A DNA stretch of 64,000 bases from Jaltomata sinuosa (taxonomy: Eukaryota > Streptophyta > Magnoliopsida > Solanales > Solanaceae). Below the pieces are notes generated by a model. The model saw only the letters and a program-made list of their open reading frames with translations, ran no database searches and was not told the origin of the DNA. Of this stretch, positions 1 through 10,869 are shown piece by piece. Positions within the stretch are counted from its first letter, which is position 1. The number at the start of each line of letters is the position of its first letter. The stretch is taken from assembly GCA_003996215.1 (NCBI GenBank), contig QJPP01002945.1, positions 310,001 to 374,000 on the forward strand, written 5' to 3'. A program made the translations under genes and the position numbers.

Positions 1-719
1 GGCCCAACGAAGTTATGGTGGAAGGCCCAGGTTGCGTGTAGGCCACCGTCGTCACCTCCTTTGACCTGGTCTGAGTTTTATGAGACCTTTATGGCCAAGT
101 TCCTACCTCAGAGTGATCGTGAGCGTCGTAGGGAGCAGTTTACTCACCTTGTGTAGGGGTCTACGACTATCTCGGAGTATGAGACCCGTTTTCATCAGCT
201 AGCACCGTTCGGAGCTATGATCCTTCCTACCGAGGCAGATAGGATTCACAGATTTGTATGGGGGTTGAGGCCAGAGATCAGGCAGCCAGCTGAGATATTG
301 ATTGCCAGTGGTCGGTCATTCCAGGCTATTGTAGACTATGCCCGCACTATGGAGGACTTACAGCGACATGATCAGGGGTCCAGAGATAAGAGGCCTCGAC
401 ATCAGGGTGTCTATAGGGGTTCCAGATATGGTGGTAGAGGTCCTGGCCAGTGGAGCCGGAGTTATCAGCAACAACAGTACCAGGGTCAGTCCAGCCGACC
501 GGTTCAGGCTTCCCTTCAGACTTTCGGTAGTACCAGTTCGAGCAGGGTCAGAGCAGCCATCAGGGCTATGGCGGCCAGTCTTCGAGGGGTATAGTTTCTG
601 GGGCATTAGGCCGTGGTAGTTATACGGGATCTGCTGGTTCATCTCAACCGAGTAGGCTGCCAGGGGCTTGTTTTACTTGTGGTGTGATCGGTCATTTTGC
701 TAGAGATTTCCCTCAGTAG
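1..719 (+). pseudogene. gag: gag (capsid/nucleocapsid) fragment, Tekay copy 1
   Basis: The reading frame from base 1 encodes a retrotransposon Gag capsid region, with WSEFYETFMAKFLPQ near 67-111 and the conserved block SEYETRFHQLAPFGAM. Base 154 begins an in-frame TAG where related copies have CAG. The frame continues to 594, rich in Arg/Gly/Gln as in nucleocapsid linkers, then shifts. The zinc knuckle lies at 669-710 in frame 3 and reads CFTCGVIGHFARDF, so the last cysteine of the CX2CX4HX4C knuckle is replaced by Phe. The product would form virus-like particles and bind element RNA. This copy cannot make a full protein. The true start is outside the window. Confidence 0.88.
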
Positions 720-1554
720 GGTACAGTTCAGTTGGCCGAGCCTTTACAAGTAGTTCATCCCCCAGCTCGAGGGGGTGGTCGTCAGAGTAGAGGTGGTGCT
801 CCACGCGGCAGAGCAGGTGGTAGGGATGGCGGTTGGGCAGGTGGAGGTCGTCGTCAGTTTTACGCGGTCCCTAGGAGACCAGAGGCAGAGGCCTCAGATG
901 CTGTGATTACAGGTACGATTTTTGTGTGCCATCAGTCTGCCATGGCTTTATTTGATCCTGGATCCACTTGTTCATATGTATCTTCCTACTTTGTGCCTTG
1001 TTTGGGGTTGGCTAGTGAGCCATTATCTCTTCCTGTTTCTGTTTCGACCCCAGTAGGAGATTCTTTAGTAGTGGATCAGATTGTGAGATCTTGTATGCTA
1101 TCTATTGGTGATTCAGAGATTTAGGGTGATTTGATGATTCTTGATATACTAGATTTTGATGTGATACTGGGCATGGACTGGTTATCCCCTTACCGTGTGG
1201 TTTTGGATTGTTATGCCAAGACCATTACCATAGCTGTGCCCGGTGTATCCCCGGTTGTGTTGCAGGGTTCTGTTAGCCATGCACCATCTGGGATCATCTC
1301 TTATCTTTGAGCTAGGAGGTTGATTTCCCGTGGGTGTTTAGCTTATCTAGCATATGTCCGAGATGTTAGTGCTGACCCTACTTCTCCTGAGTCTGTTCCT
1401 GTGGTTAGAGACTTCCTCGATGTGTTTCCTACTGACCTGCCAGGCCTTCCACCTGAGAGAGATATTGATTTTGCTATTGAGTTAGAGCCGGGCACTAGGC
1501 TCATTTCTATTTCTCCTTACCGTATGGCTCCTGTTGATGTTGAGGGAGCTTAAG
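720..1554 (+). pseudogene. aspartic protease and linker, Tekay copy 1
   Basis: The frame opening at 732 encodes a Gly/Arg-rich linker, then the retropepsin active-site region ALFDPGSTCSYVS; DPG replaces the usual D-S/T-G, as is common in this clade. The flap-distal block VILGMDWLSPYRVVLDCYAKT follows near 1163-1220. The same frame continues to 1554 through the linker into RT (RDFLDVFPTDLPGLPPERD). It is interrupted by in-frame stops at 1122-1124 and 1308-1310 and shifted by one inserted base near 1540. The protease would cleave the Gag-Pol polyprotein in the particle. This copy is inactive. Confidence 0.88.
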
Positions 1555-1914
1555 GAGCAGCTCCAGGATCTGTTTAGCTAAGGGTTTATTAGAACCTAGT
1601 GTGTCACTGTGGGGTGCTCCTGTTCTCTTTGTGAAGAAGAAGGATGGGTCGATGCGCATGTGTATTGATTATCGGCAGCTGAATAGGGTGACAGTGAAGA
1701 ATAGGTATCCGATGCCGAGGATTGATGATTTGTTTGACCAGCTTTAGGGTTCAGTCATGTTTTCGAAGATTGATTTGAGGTCTGGCTACCATCAGTTGAG
1801 GATTAGGGCGGAGGACATCCCTAAGACAGCATTCAGGACACGTTATGGCCATTATGAGTTCTTGGTGATGTCTTTTGGGTTGACTAATGCCCCCGCAGCC
1901 TTTATGAACTTGAT
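1555..1914 (+). pseudogene. reverse transcriptase, N-terminal part, Tekay copy 1
   Basis: Translation gives VKKKDGSMRMCIDYRQLNRVTVK and then FSKIDLRSGYHQL, YGHYEFLVMSFGLTNAPAAF, which are the fingers and first palm motif of Ty3-type RT. The catalytic aspartate of KIDLRSGYH is present. The second metal-binding motif (FIDD in sister copies) falls in the assembly gap. TAG at 1745-1747 replaces a CAG Gln codon present at the same place in copy 2, and a frameshift lies near 1575. Confidence 0.9.
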
Positions 1915-2556
1915 NNNNNNNNNNNNNNNNNNNNNNNNNNNNNNNNNNNNNNNNNNNNNNNNNNNNNNNNNNNNNNNNNNNNNNNNNNNNNNNNNNNNNN
2001 NNNNNNNNNNNNNNNNNNNNNNNNNNNNNNNNNNNNNNNNNNNNNNNNNNNNNNNNNNNNNNNNNNNNNNNNNNNNNNNNNNNNNNNNNNNNNNNNNNNN
2101 NNNNNNNNNNNNNNNNNNNNNNNNNNNNNNNNNNNNNNNNNNNNNNNNNNNNNNNNNNNNNNNNNNNNNNNNNNNNNNNNNNNNNNNNNNNNNNNNNNNN
2201 NNNNNNNNNNNNNNNNNNNNNNNNNNNNNNNNNNNNNNNNNNNNNNNNNNNNNNNNNNNNNNNNNNNNNNNNNNNNNNNNNNNNNNNNNNNNNNNNNNNN
2301 NNNNNNNNNNNNNNNNNNNNNNNNNNNNNNNNNNNNNNNNNNNNNNNNNNNNNNNNNNNNNNNNNNNNNNNNNNNNNNNNNNNNNNNNNNNNNNNNNNNN
2401 NNNNNNNNNNNNNNNNNNNNNNNNNNNNNNNNNNNNNNNNNNNNNNNNNNNNNNNNNNNNNNNNNNNNNNNNNNNNNNNNNNNNNNNNNNNNNNNNNNNN
2501 NNNNNNNNNNNNNNNNNNNNNNNNNNNNNNNNNNNNNNNNNNNNNNNNNNNNNNNN
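1915..2556. other. assembly gap (642 N)
   Basis: A run of 642 N interrupts RT and RNase H of Tekay copy 1. In copy 2 the homologous interval (11796-12494) is 699 bases. The gap therefore hides the RT catalytic FIDD box, the thumb and most of RNase H, and its stated size is about 57 bases shorter than the sister copy predicts. Confidence 0.99.
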
Positions 2557-4241
2557 TCACGAGTCAGCGGGAGTTGAACTCGAGATAGAGGAGATGGGTC
2601 GAGTTACTGAAGGACTATGACTTCACTATTCTGTATCATCCGGGCAAGGCAAACGTGGTAGCGGATGCCTTGAGCCGGAAAGCAGTGAGTATGGGTAGCC
2701 TAGCTTCTCTTTCAGTTTCAGAGCGACCGTTGGCCTGGGACATCCAGTCCTTGGCTAACCGTTTGGTTAGACTTGACTTGTCGGATCCTAGCAGAGTTCT
2801 CGCCAGTGTTGAGGTTCGTTCTACTTTGATTGATCAGATTCAGAGCAGTCAATTTGAGGATCAGCAGTTGTGTGACCTTCATGATCAGGTTGTTTAGGGT
2901 GAGACCAGTCGGGTTACTCTATATTCAGATGGGGTTCTGAGGTTTGATAGTCGTCTTTGTGTTCCGAGGATTAGTGATTTGATTCAGTTGATACTTCATG
3001 AGGCACATTGTACTAGATACTCCATTCACCCTGGCACAACAAATATGTATAGGGACTTGAGACAGCTTTACTGGTGGAGTGGTATGAAGCGGGATATAGC
3101 GGAGTTTGTATCTCGGTGCTTGAACTGTCAGCAGGTTAAGTTCGAGCACATGGGACCTGGTGGTTTGATGCAGCGACTTCACATTCCTGAGTGGAAGTGG
3201 GAAGGGATTACTATGGACTTTGTTGTTGGGTTGCCTCGTACTTCTCATGGGTTTGATTCCATATCGGTGATTGTGGATAGGCTGACTAAGTCAGCACATT
3301 TCTTGCCGGTTCAGACTTTTTATGGCGCAGAGAGGTTAGCTCAGATCTACCTTCGTGAGATTGTTCGGTTGCACGGGGTCCCAGATTCTATCATTTCAGA
3401 CCGTGGCACTCAGTTCACATCTCAGTTCTGGAGGGCTATTCAGCGAGATTTGTGTACAGAGGTTCATCTTAGTACCGCTTTCCACCCTCAGACAGATGGC
3501 CAGTCCGAGAGGACCATTCAGATTCTGGAGGACATGCTTCGGGCCTGTGTTCTTGACTTTGGAGGTTCTTGGGATCAGTTTGTTCCCTTGGCAGAGTTTG
3601 CTTATAATAACAGCTTCCATTCGAGTATCGGCATGGCACCTTTTGAGGCTTTGTATGGCAGGCATTGCAGATCACCGGTAGGTTGGTTTGATGGTTTTAG
3701 TTCTGGGCCACAGAGCACAGATTTGCTTCGAGATTCCTTAGACCGAGTCCGAGTGATTCAGGACAGACTTCGGGCAGCTCAGAGCAGGCAGAAGAGTTAT
3801 GCTGATCGTCGGCTTGGTGCCTTGGAGTTTAGTGTCGATGACTTGGTGTTTCTCTGTGTATCGCCCATGAAGGGCGTGATGAGATTTGGTAGGCGGGGCA
3901 AGCTTAGCCCCAGGTACATTGGGCCGTTTGAGATTCTTCAGAGGGTTGGTAGCGTTGCCTATCAGCTAGCCTTGCCTCCGATGTTTTCAGCTATACATCC
4001 TGTATTCCATGTTTCGATGTTGCGTCGGTATGTCTCAAACGAGTCTCATGTGTTGCAGTGGGATTCAGTTCAGTTGGATGAGGGTTTAGCCTTTGTTGAG
4101 GAGCCGGCAACTATTTTGGCCAGAGATGTCAGGAGATTGAGGTCTCGAGAGATCCCGGTTGTTAAGGTTCAGTGGAGGCACCGTCCAGTCGAGGAGGCTA
4201 CCCAGGAGACCGAGAGAGATATGCGGGATCAGTATTCGTAG
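2557..4241 (+). pseudogene. RNase H end, integrase and chromodomain-like tail, Tekay copy 1
   Basis: After the gap the sequence gives the end of RNase H and the linker DALSRKAVSMGSLASLS. TAG at 2895-2897 breaks the frame where copy 2 has CAG. From 2979 a 420-residue open frame carries a nearly complete integrase. It has the zinc-binding HHCC region (H10, H17, C47, C50), catalytic D80 in MDFVVGLP, D141 in SDRGTQF and E177 in GQSERT, with D-X35-E spacing. The GKLSPRYIGPFEIL module and a chromodomain-like tail follow (EEPATILARDVRRLRSREIP...VKVQW). Integrase would join element cDNA to host DNA, and the tail is thought to guide insertion to heterochromatin. This is the best preserved pol segment in the window. 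Confidence 0.93.
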
Positions 4242-4312
4242 CTATTTTAGCCTTCAGGTACCCCCCTTGACCTTGACTTTCGAGGACGAAAATCCTTTTG
4301 GGTAGTGGATGA

Positions 4313-7300
4313 TGTAATGACCCTTCCGGTTATTTCCACGTATACGTTTTCCTTGAACTGTTAGAGCTTGTTTGTAGCGGCCCCAAGTCACTTAAGGCTC
4401 GTCAGGACCGGTATTTTGGTGTTGGGTCCATCTGTTTGGTCGCATTATAAGTTTTGAAGTCAAGCAAGTCGGCAAAAGTTAACGTAAGTTCTTTAATGAA
4501 TTTTCTGAACTTTGGGTAAAATGTCTCGGAGCTTTTCTCTCAATATATAAAGAGTTAGAAGTACCCCAAAATACCAAATCGAAGGGCTACGAGTCTAGTT
4601 TCTAACGCACAAAATCTCACGTCCAACTGATCTCGGAGTAAGAAGTTATGACTGTTTTACCGCGGACTGTCTGGCAAAAAACGGGTTGCGAACCGGGTCG
4701 CGAACCGGGTCGGGTTAAACTCGATTTAAGCCTCAACTTCACGTTTTAAAACGCCATTTCAGTTCCGAAACAGTGAGAAAACATAAGGGAGGCCTCCAAG
4801 AGAGTTCTTTAGTATCTAAATCCTGCGATGGTGAGTTGCAAACTTAATTTAAGAATTTTATTAACATCGCGTGTATTTGAAAATATTTTATGTAAAAGTT
4901 GAATTTGGTAAAAATTATATTATTATTACCTTTTCAAAATATTTTAAAGGTTTATGAAAAATATTTTTGTTGCAATATAATTGTATATGTATTTATTTTA
5001 TAAGGTTTTTATACATTGTAATATTTTAACGGAGATAGTAAATTCAGTTATGTTGAAATTTATTATTATAATATAGTAGGTTTTATTCAAAATAATTTTC
5101 TATGAATTATGGTACATTTTAAAAAGTTATATTTATTATACCATGAATTTATGCAATACCCGAATATTTATACAACGGGGTAAGTGATGAGGTGTTAAAC
5201 AACCCCACTTCCACGTGGAAGTGGGGGGGGGGGGGAGGGACACACCATAGTCCATACGTGGTAGCCTGCCAAATGTCCCCTTCACTTTAATTGATTTCAA
5301 CAAACAAATGCTTCCTACTCACTTAAAGCATTGAACAAATTACTTGCTAATTGCTGCCAACTTTCATAACACTTCTTTTAAATGTAATTTTGGTGCAAAA
5401 ATTACCACAGTACATCATTCACTTGTCACATTAAAAGTTGAATCCAATAAGCAAGATCTTGATAATTTATTGGATCACCGAAAAGAAAATCGATTATCCA
5501 CGTCAAGTTATTCAAGCCTAATTTCGAGTTTGATTTTATTTCGGAGTTTCTCGGAGCAGTTCGAGCGTGGACATCATCGTTCTAGCAGCTTGTCATCGGA
5601 CGACAGGTAGGTTACGGTTTATTTTCCCTAGACTCCGCATATATAGGATAAAATTGTATTAATGGGAATCCTTGGGTTGGTTTATTAGGTTGGTACCACA
5701 GACCTCGACCCCTTTATTCATGTCCGCCTACTTTTGTTCCTCCATTGCTTGTAGTATTTTCTGATATATTTTATTTACCCTTGTGGTCCTGTGAGGCCTT
5801 GTTGATTCTAGAACATAGAAGGTGGGATTTTGGGAATGTCCGCGAGTCCCGGGCATAGAATTATCCTTTTAGCCTGGTTATGCTTGCTGAGTAGCTGTGG
5901 GCCTGTGCAGGGTCGATAGGTTGATTGTGAGCTGTTGGGCAGCTACTGTGTGTGATCATACCATTTCCATGTATATAAAGAGGTTTTATCCATGTTTTAC
6001 TATGGTGTTGGCTTCGGGCCTACTGACACTATTTTCTAAACCTTGCATGGCCTGGGGGCCCATTTTTTATGGAAATAATTTGGAAATGGTTTGATTTAAC
6101 TTGTGAATTTCCTGGGTAAAAGAAAGTAAAATTATGTTTTAAATCATCACTTTTACTATTAACGCTAGACTCGGCAGGGCCGGGGTGCTAGTTGAGTTTT
6201 CTTGCTACTTGAGATGATTTTTAGCCTCGGTCGGACCGAGCACCCGAGATGACTTTTTACTGTTTAGACCCGGTTATTCCCGGGCACCCTTCGAGGGGTT
6301 TTTGAGATACTTTCCTACTACTTTAGTCCTGGACAGGGTCTGGGCATGCATATTCGAGACTGGGTCCCTAACTTGATACCGGACTTGTTTCCGGACGACA
6401 TGTTTGATACTGAGTTTTAGTATGGGGTCTGGGACCTCCATGGACCTTGCCATCCGGGCCAGGGGCTTTGGGCTGCGTGTGCCGGAGGAGGGGTATACGG
6501 CGGAGTAGAGGTATACGGGCAGTATCCTTCCATGGAACCTACCTGCTGGGCCGGATCGGCGCCGGAGGAGGTACATACAGAGATACCATTTCACTTGAGA
6601 TCTTCATGCATCATATCATTCATTGTTGAGGCTCCACCCTTGTTTGTTGTTTGTTGATTGTATGCTCCGGTAGTATGGGATGCCGGAGGGTTTGTTTTCA
6701 CTTGTTTGTGTTCCTCGGTTGTATGGGCGGCCGGGGGACTGTAGGTAGACTTTTGCTATTTACTTACGAAATTGTTCTCTATTATGGATAAGTATGAGAT
6801 TGGTTACTGCTAGACTATTAGTTTCTGGATTTGAGATTGATATGATTAGTTGAGTTTGATTTATGTCTCCGAGCATGCCTATTATTACTCTTTCTCTCTT
6901 CTTCTTACACTTGAGGTTACCGGTATACCGTCCATTTCGTAAACTTATTTTGTATACACTATTGTTACAAGGAACCCAGGTGCGTTATTTCTTACTTTCA
7001 CCTGTGCCTATGGTGTGTATATTCTGCTTACTGGCCTCACATGTGGTTTTGTTGATTTCCCTCTGGGCTAGTTCCTGTGTACCTTTCGTTGATTTCTGTG
7101 ACTGCTTGCTTCTATTCTGTCTATTACTACGCTTATATCTTATATGTGCCTAGTCGGCCTATGATACCTACTGGGTACCTTATGCTTCACATTTGATGCT
7201 CACCCCTACCCCCTGCATCTTTGGGTGCAGATCCTAGCATGGGCCATCGCTGTTAGATCGCTGTGATTCGTGCTTGGAGATCTGTTGGGGATTACTTCAG

Positions 7301-7629
7301 ACTGAGGGTGAGCTCTTGGCGATCGGAGCTTATCTTTAGTTTATCTTTTGCTTCATGTACTCTATTACCATTCAGAGACATATGTATATATTGTTTGGAT
7401 CGTTTGCACTCCATGTATGTAGTTTGGGCTCTATACTATGATACCAGGTCTTGGGGTTTGGTTTAGTTTTCGCTTATGTATATATTTATATCCCTGTTAT
7501 CCATTCTCTTCGTCTTGTTCCCTTATTTGTTAGATAGTAGCCCATTACTAACTGTCCTGGGCTACGGGAATTGGTTCGCCTACTGGGGGGTTTTAGGTGC
7601 CATCATGACCGAGAAATCGGGTCGTGACA
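4313..7629 (+). repeat. 3' LTR of Tekay copy 1
   Basis: It begins TGTAATGACCC after the purine-rich GTAGTGGATGA and ends GGGTCGTGACA, matching the terminal sequences of the LTRs at 14248-16717 and 28072-31452. About the first 130 bp and everything from roughly 5530 on align with those LTRs. The middle (about 4450-5520) does not, and contains AT-rich DNA, a 24-bp palindrome and a G run. An iterated GCGAACCGGGT word lies near 4687-4716. Confidence 0.9.
5203..5235. repeat. 24-bp perfect palindrome plus G run
   Basis: Bases 5203-5226 form a perfect palindrome with 12-bp arms, CCCCACTTCCAC being the left arm, centred on the G-box core CACGTG. The run of G continues to 5235. It lies in the U3 part of the LTR of Tekay copy 1. 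Confidence 0.9.
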
Positions 7630-8929
7630 CCTAGGGATCCTTGGGAGGTCCGGGTAACTTGCAAGTTCTTACACAATATTAGGTGGTCTGCTTACTTTCA
7701 TAGATAGGCATAACTTATATGGTTGTTGACTAGGGGTCTTGTTTATAGTCATATAGACATGGCTGTTCATAGGGTCTGGTAATATTCTGTCAATATCATA
7801 CATTTACAATTCCAATTTGATAAGAGTGACAGGCTGACAAGCTGTGATGTCTGGGCTAGTTGGGCACAGTACTAGAGGTGGTGAGGCATATGGCTTGATG
7901 GGTCCAAGAAGGGTGACCTTAGAAGGACTGAGGTCCTAGGGAGTCAGGTTTGACTGGTTAGTAAAACTAGGCTAGTATACTATGAGTGCTTGAATCGACA
8001 GGATGTCAAGGGTAAGGAACCTTGGGGGTTGAAAACACAGAACTCACAGGTAGTCTGTCATTGTTTGGCTAAGGGGTAAGGGTCAAGGTGTTTGACTTAG
8101 GATCCTACCTTGAGTCAGGGTGGTAAATCAAGGTTTTTTAGGTTGCCTCTCAGCTGGTAAACAGGGTTGGATAGTATACCTGATTGGTGGGACTGGAACC
8201 ACTGAGGTGCTTATAGTGGTTGGTCAGATGGGTGACATGGGAAGCCTTCGAGTTAAGTATGTCCTGAGAGGTCCTAGTGTTAAATGTGATTGTGGGAAGG
8301 TTTTAGGTATTATATTGGACCAAGATAGATGGTACAGAGTCTTCCATCTGCGGAGTTGGCAGCGGGGTAGGGTAGGAAAGCTTGGAAGCGAAGCATGTAG
8401 GGGTGTAGTTGTAATAGTATGGAGGTAGAGAAGGATTAGGAAAGACTAGATTAATATAGATTATTGCATATTTTCTCTTGATTTCTAATATGATGGTATG
8501 TAGTTGATTCGGATTGGCCGATGATGCCTACCAGTACATGTTATTTGTACTGATACTACTCTTTCTATACCTTTTTGGTATAGTCTGGTAGTAGGATCAG
8601 TGATGTTTCATAGGTACCGAACATTGGCGATCTCCAGCAGCTTCTACTCTTCATTGCTATGGTGAAAGTTGTGTCTTCTCATCATTTCCTTGTATTTCTC
8701 CTGTAGTAGCTCTTGTACCTGTTTAGACTAGTTCCTAACGAGAGTTGTATTCATGTTTTGTAAAGGATTTCTATTGTACTAAAGTGTTTAAATATTTTTC
8801 CATGATTAAAAAGGCTATTATTCATGTTTTACATTCAATTTTCGCATTGCCTTTTGGATCGGGTGGTAAGGGTTCTCCTATCTAGGTGTTATAGAGTAGG
8901 TGCCTACATGGCGTGGTAGTTAAATCGTG
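7630..8929. other. unassigned repeat-like DNA without a gene
   Basis: No convincing coding region is visible; the open frame at 8120-8428 has no recognisable motif. The stretch starts right after the 3' LTR of Tekay copy 1, so its first bases (CCTAG) could be that element's target duplication. Its last third looks like part of an LTR (see 8512-8592). I infer a decayed LTR element. Confidence 0.5.
8512..8592 (+). repeat. LTR-like hairpin block
   Basis: TGGCCGATGATGCCTACC is followed by the stem CAGTAC (8532-8537) / GTACTG (8547-8552) and a second stem CTATACC (8565-8571) / GGTATAG (8577-8583) with a T5 loop. The order matches the Tekay LTR block CGGCCTATGATACCTACT...CTGCA...TGCAG at 7155-7230, although the stem sequences differ. 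Confidence 0.6.
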
Positions 8930-9013
8930 GTAGTATGGGTAATGTATGCATAAAATGTACCCTCTGCAGACCTCACTTGTGGGGTTAGAATGGGTATGTT
9001 ATTTTTGTTTTTG
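8930..9013 (+). mobile_element. TS-type SINE fragment
   Basis: The sequence GTATGCATAAAATGTACCC, CAGACCTCACTTGTGGGGTT, then GGGTATGTTATTTTTGTTTTTG follows the 3' half of the tobacco TS SINE family (tRNA-derived, ending in TTG repeats). The 5' half with the pol III boxes is missing or unrecognisable. It is degenerate, and no target duplication is evident. Confidence 0.6.
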
Positions 9014-10700
9014 TACCACTTAAAGTTGATTGGTGTTTATCTGCATTTTGAAGGTGATGTAAAGCTTCTCATACACTGTTTTGTGATGATATTATGGAGA
9101 CTAACACTCTTAAGTTTGGGCTATGGTGTATATTACTCGAAACTAATGAAACATGATTAGAATGTATATTCAACATATTGAGATGTAATTTTTTTTATTA
9201 AGGTGCCAAACAACTCGACAAATCCATCAGTTTATACTTCAAACCTATCCTACAATGTCTTTTTGCCTAATGTTTCTTATTTTGATCTTGAATGAGAGGA
9301 TTGTTTCTTCCTTGCACAAAAAGTACCAAGTAAATAGTTTTAACTTGATTACATGTATACCTCAAAATACTTGTAGCAAATTAAAAAGTTGTCTCAAAAT
9401 CCAACGTGTTGGGCTCGTGCTAAGCACGGGCATGCCTAACCAAAGGCGATTCTATGATTTTCAGAATATGGGTGCACCACTAAAAAAAGAAGAAAAAAAT
9501 GTATGTAGTGGGAATTGAACCCTACACCACAAGGAAATAACTCAACCTTTAACAAGGTGCACCATTTAGTCTCCTTATAGCATGGGTTCCAACAGGTAAT
9601 ATTATACTAATTTTTAAAAATATATACATAAAATATCTAATTTTATGGAAATATCACGGGTTCCCGTGCCCTAATTTGTAAAGCAAAAATTTCCCCTGTG
9701 CCTATGGAGTTTATTTACATAGAAATGGGAAGAGGACGACGATCAAGTGTATAATTGTAATTTAATAACAAACGAAGGAAAAAATTGTCTTTTTGGCTCA
9801 GTCATAATATCTTTTCTTACTCTGCACAATATTATCTTGAAACATGTGAAAAATGAGTAGGAGGTGGCCTTCAACTCTTCAAGTGTTGATCAAAATCCCT
9901 TGTCACTCGTTGTTTCAACAACAAAGCACATTTTCTCTCTTATTTCTTTCTCTATCTCTCCCTCCTAAAACTGTGAATGGTGGAAGCATAACCTGAAAGA
10001 GAGAGTGAAGAAAGATCCTTAATACTTCTCTGCCACCATGAATGACCTTTTAAAGCTGATAATTACATAAAAATGTTAGCATCACCCAGTTTTTTCGTCT
10101 TTCACAACTTTTGTAACTCAATTTGTCAAATTTTGATGTCTTGTCAGCAATTGTATTTATTCTTTCTTCTTAATTTGATGTGAAGAATAGGTTTTGGTAG
10201 TGACCTTATGGTTGGTAATGAAGGAATTTTATGTGTAGTAAGCATTATGTGATGACTTATAGCTAAAAATGGGAATTTGACTGCAGAAAAATGACATTGG
10301 GATTGTGATAATTGTTAAAAGCTGCAAATATTGAACTTTCTTAGCTATTGTGATGCAGTTGATTTCTAAACGTTATGCAACAACATATTTTCTTGATTTC
10401 CTCTTTTTTTTCTCCTTGATTTGATTTATAGAAAGAGCATTTAGAATGGACTTGATCAATGCATAATGTATTTTGTAAATGTGCGAAGCACTCGATGACA
10501 TTTGCATTGCCTTAATTGTTGAAGTTGCATTGATGTCCTCTTTTAGCTACTAAGATTCAGCTCATTTTGAATGTATCTTCTAAGAGTGGGAGAAGAGGTG
10601 AAGGAAGAAAATTCCTTGTTTTCCCTTTCTTCTATAGCATTTGGTAAGCAAAGAAGAGCAAATTTTTGTGTGGCTCCTAACAAAATGCTATTTCAACATA
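9014..10700. other. AT-rich interval without a gene
   Basis: No open frame here looks coding. A short hairpin GCTCGTGC-TAA-GCACGGGC lies at 9413-9431. On the minus strand near 9505-9580 there is a tRNA-like stretch with a B-box-like GGTTCAATTCC, probably an old SINE or tRNA relic. The rest holds AT-rich sequence and short homopolymers only. Confidence 0.5.
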
Positions 10701-10712
10701 ACAGAGAAAGTA

Positions 10713-10823
10713 CAACAACAATAACATACCCGATGTATTTCCATAACGTGGGGTCTGGGGTGGGTAAAATGTACGAAGACCGTACCTTTACCTCAGAGGT
10801 AAAGTAAAGAGGTTGGTTCCGAT
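10713..10823 (-). mobile_element. TS-type SINE, 5'-truncated, with target duplication
   Basis: Read on the minus strand, the element starts TATCGGAACCAACCTC and passes through GTACATTTTACCCACCCC and AGACCCCACGTTATGG to GGTATGTTATTGTTGTTG. This is the typical order of the Solanaceae TS SINE, with its TTG tail. The 10-bp word AGAGAAAGTA flanks both sides (10703-10712 and 10824-10833) and is a plausible target-site duplication. The tRNA-like head is missing. SINEs are non-coding and mobilised by LINE enzymes. Confidence 0.85.
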
Positions 10824-10869
10824 AGAGAAAGTAAAGAGAATATTCTTTTTAGCTTAATTAGGCGGGGTC

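Larger units (their letters stand above)
1..7629 (+). mobile_element. Tekay/Del-type Ty3/gypsy retrotransposon, copy 1 (5' end outside window)
   Basis: Domain order is gag, CCHC knuckle, aspartic protease, RT, RNase H, integrase and a C-terminal chromodomain-like tail, followed by a 3.3-kb LTR. This is the Ty3/gypsy order, and the integrase and tail sequences are typical of the Tekay (Del) chromovirus clade. The 5' LTR and start of gag lie left of the window. The pol region holds a 642-base assembly gap. In-frame stops and frameshifts show that it is inactive. It is closely related to the copies at 10870-16717 and 28072-46478. Confidence 0.93.

Noticed and set aside
1751..2620. Long open frames across the N run
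   Set aside because: They are open only because N cannot encode a stop. The real content is RT on the left edge and RNase H on the right edge.
5344..5610. 88-codon ORF inside the Tekay copy 1 LTR
   Set aside because: It spans the LTR mosaic junction, and its second half is ordinary LTR sequence in the sister copies, where it is not open.
8120..8428. 102-codon plus-strand ORF
   Set aside because: No recognisable domain, unusual composition and no conserved neighbours; it is most likely chance within decayed repeat DNA.
9014..10860. Host gene in the gene-free interval between the SINEs
   Set aside because: The ORFs at 9255-9518 and 10571-10807 have no motif, no splice structure and biased AT-rich composition; the second runs into the SINE.
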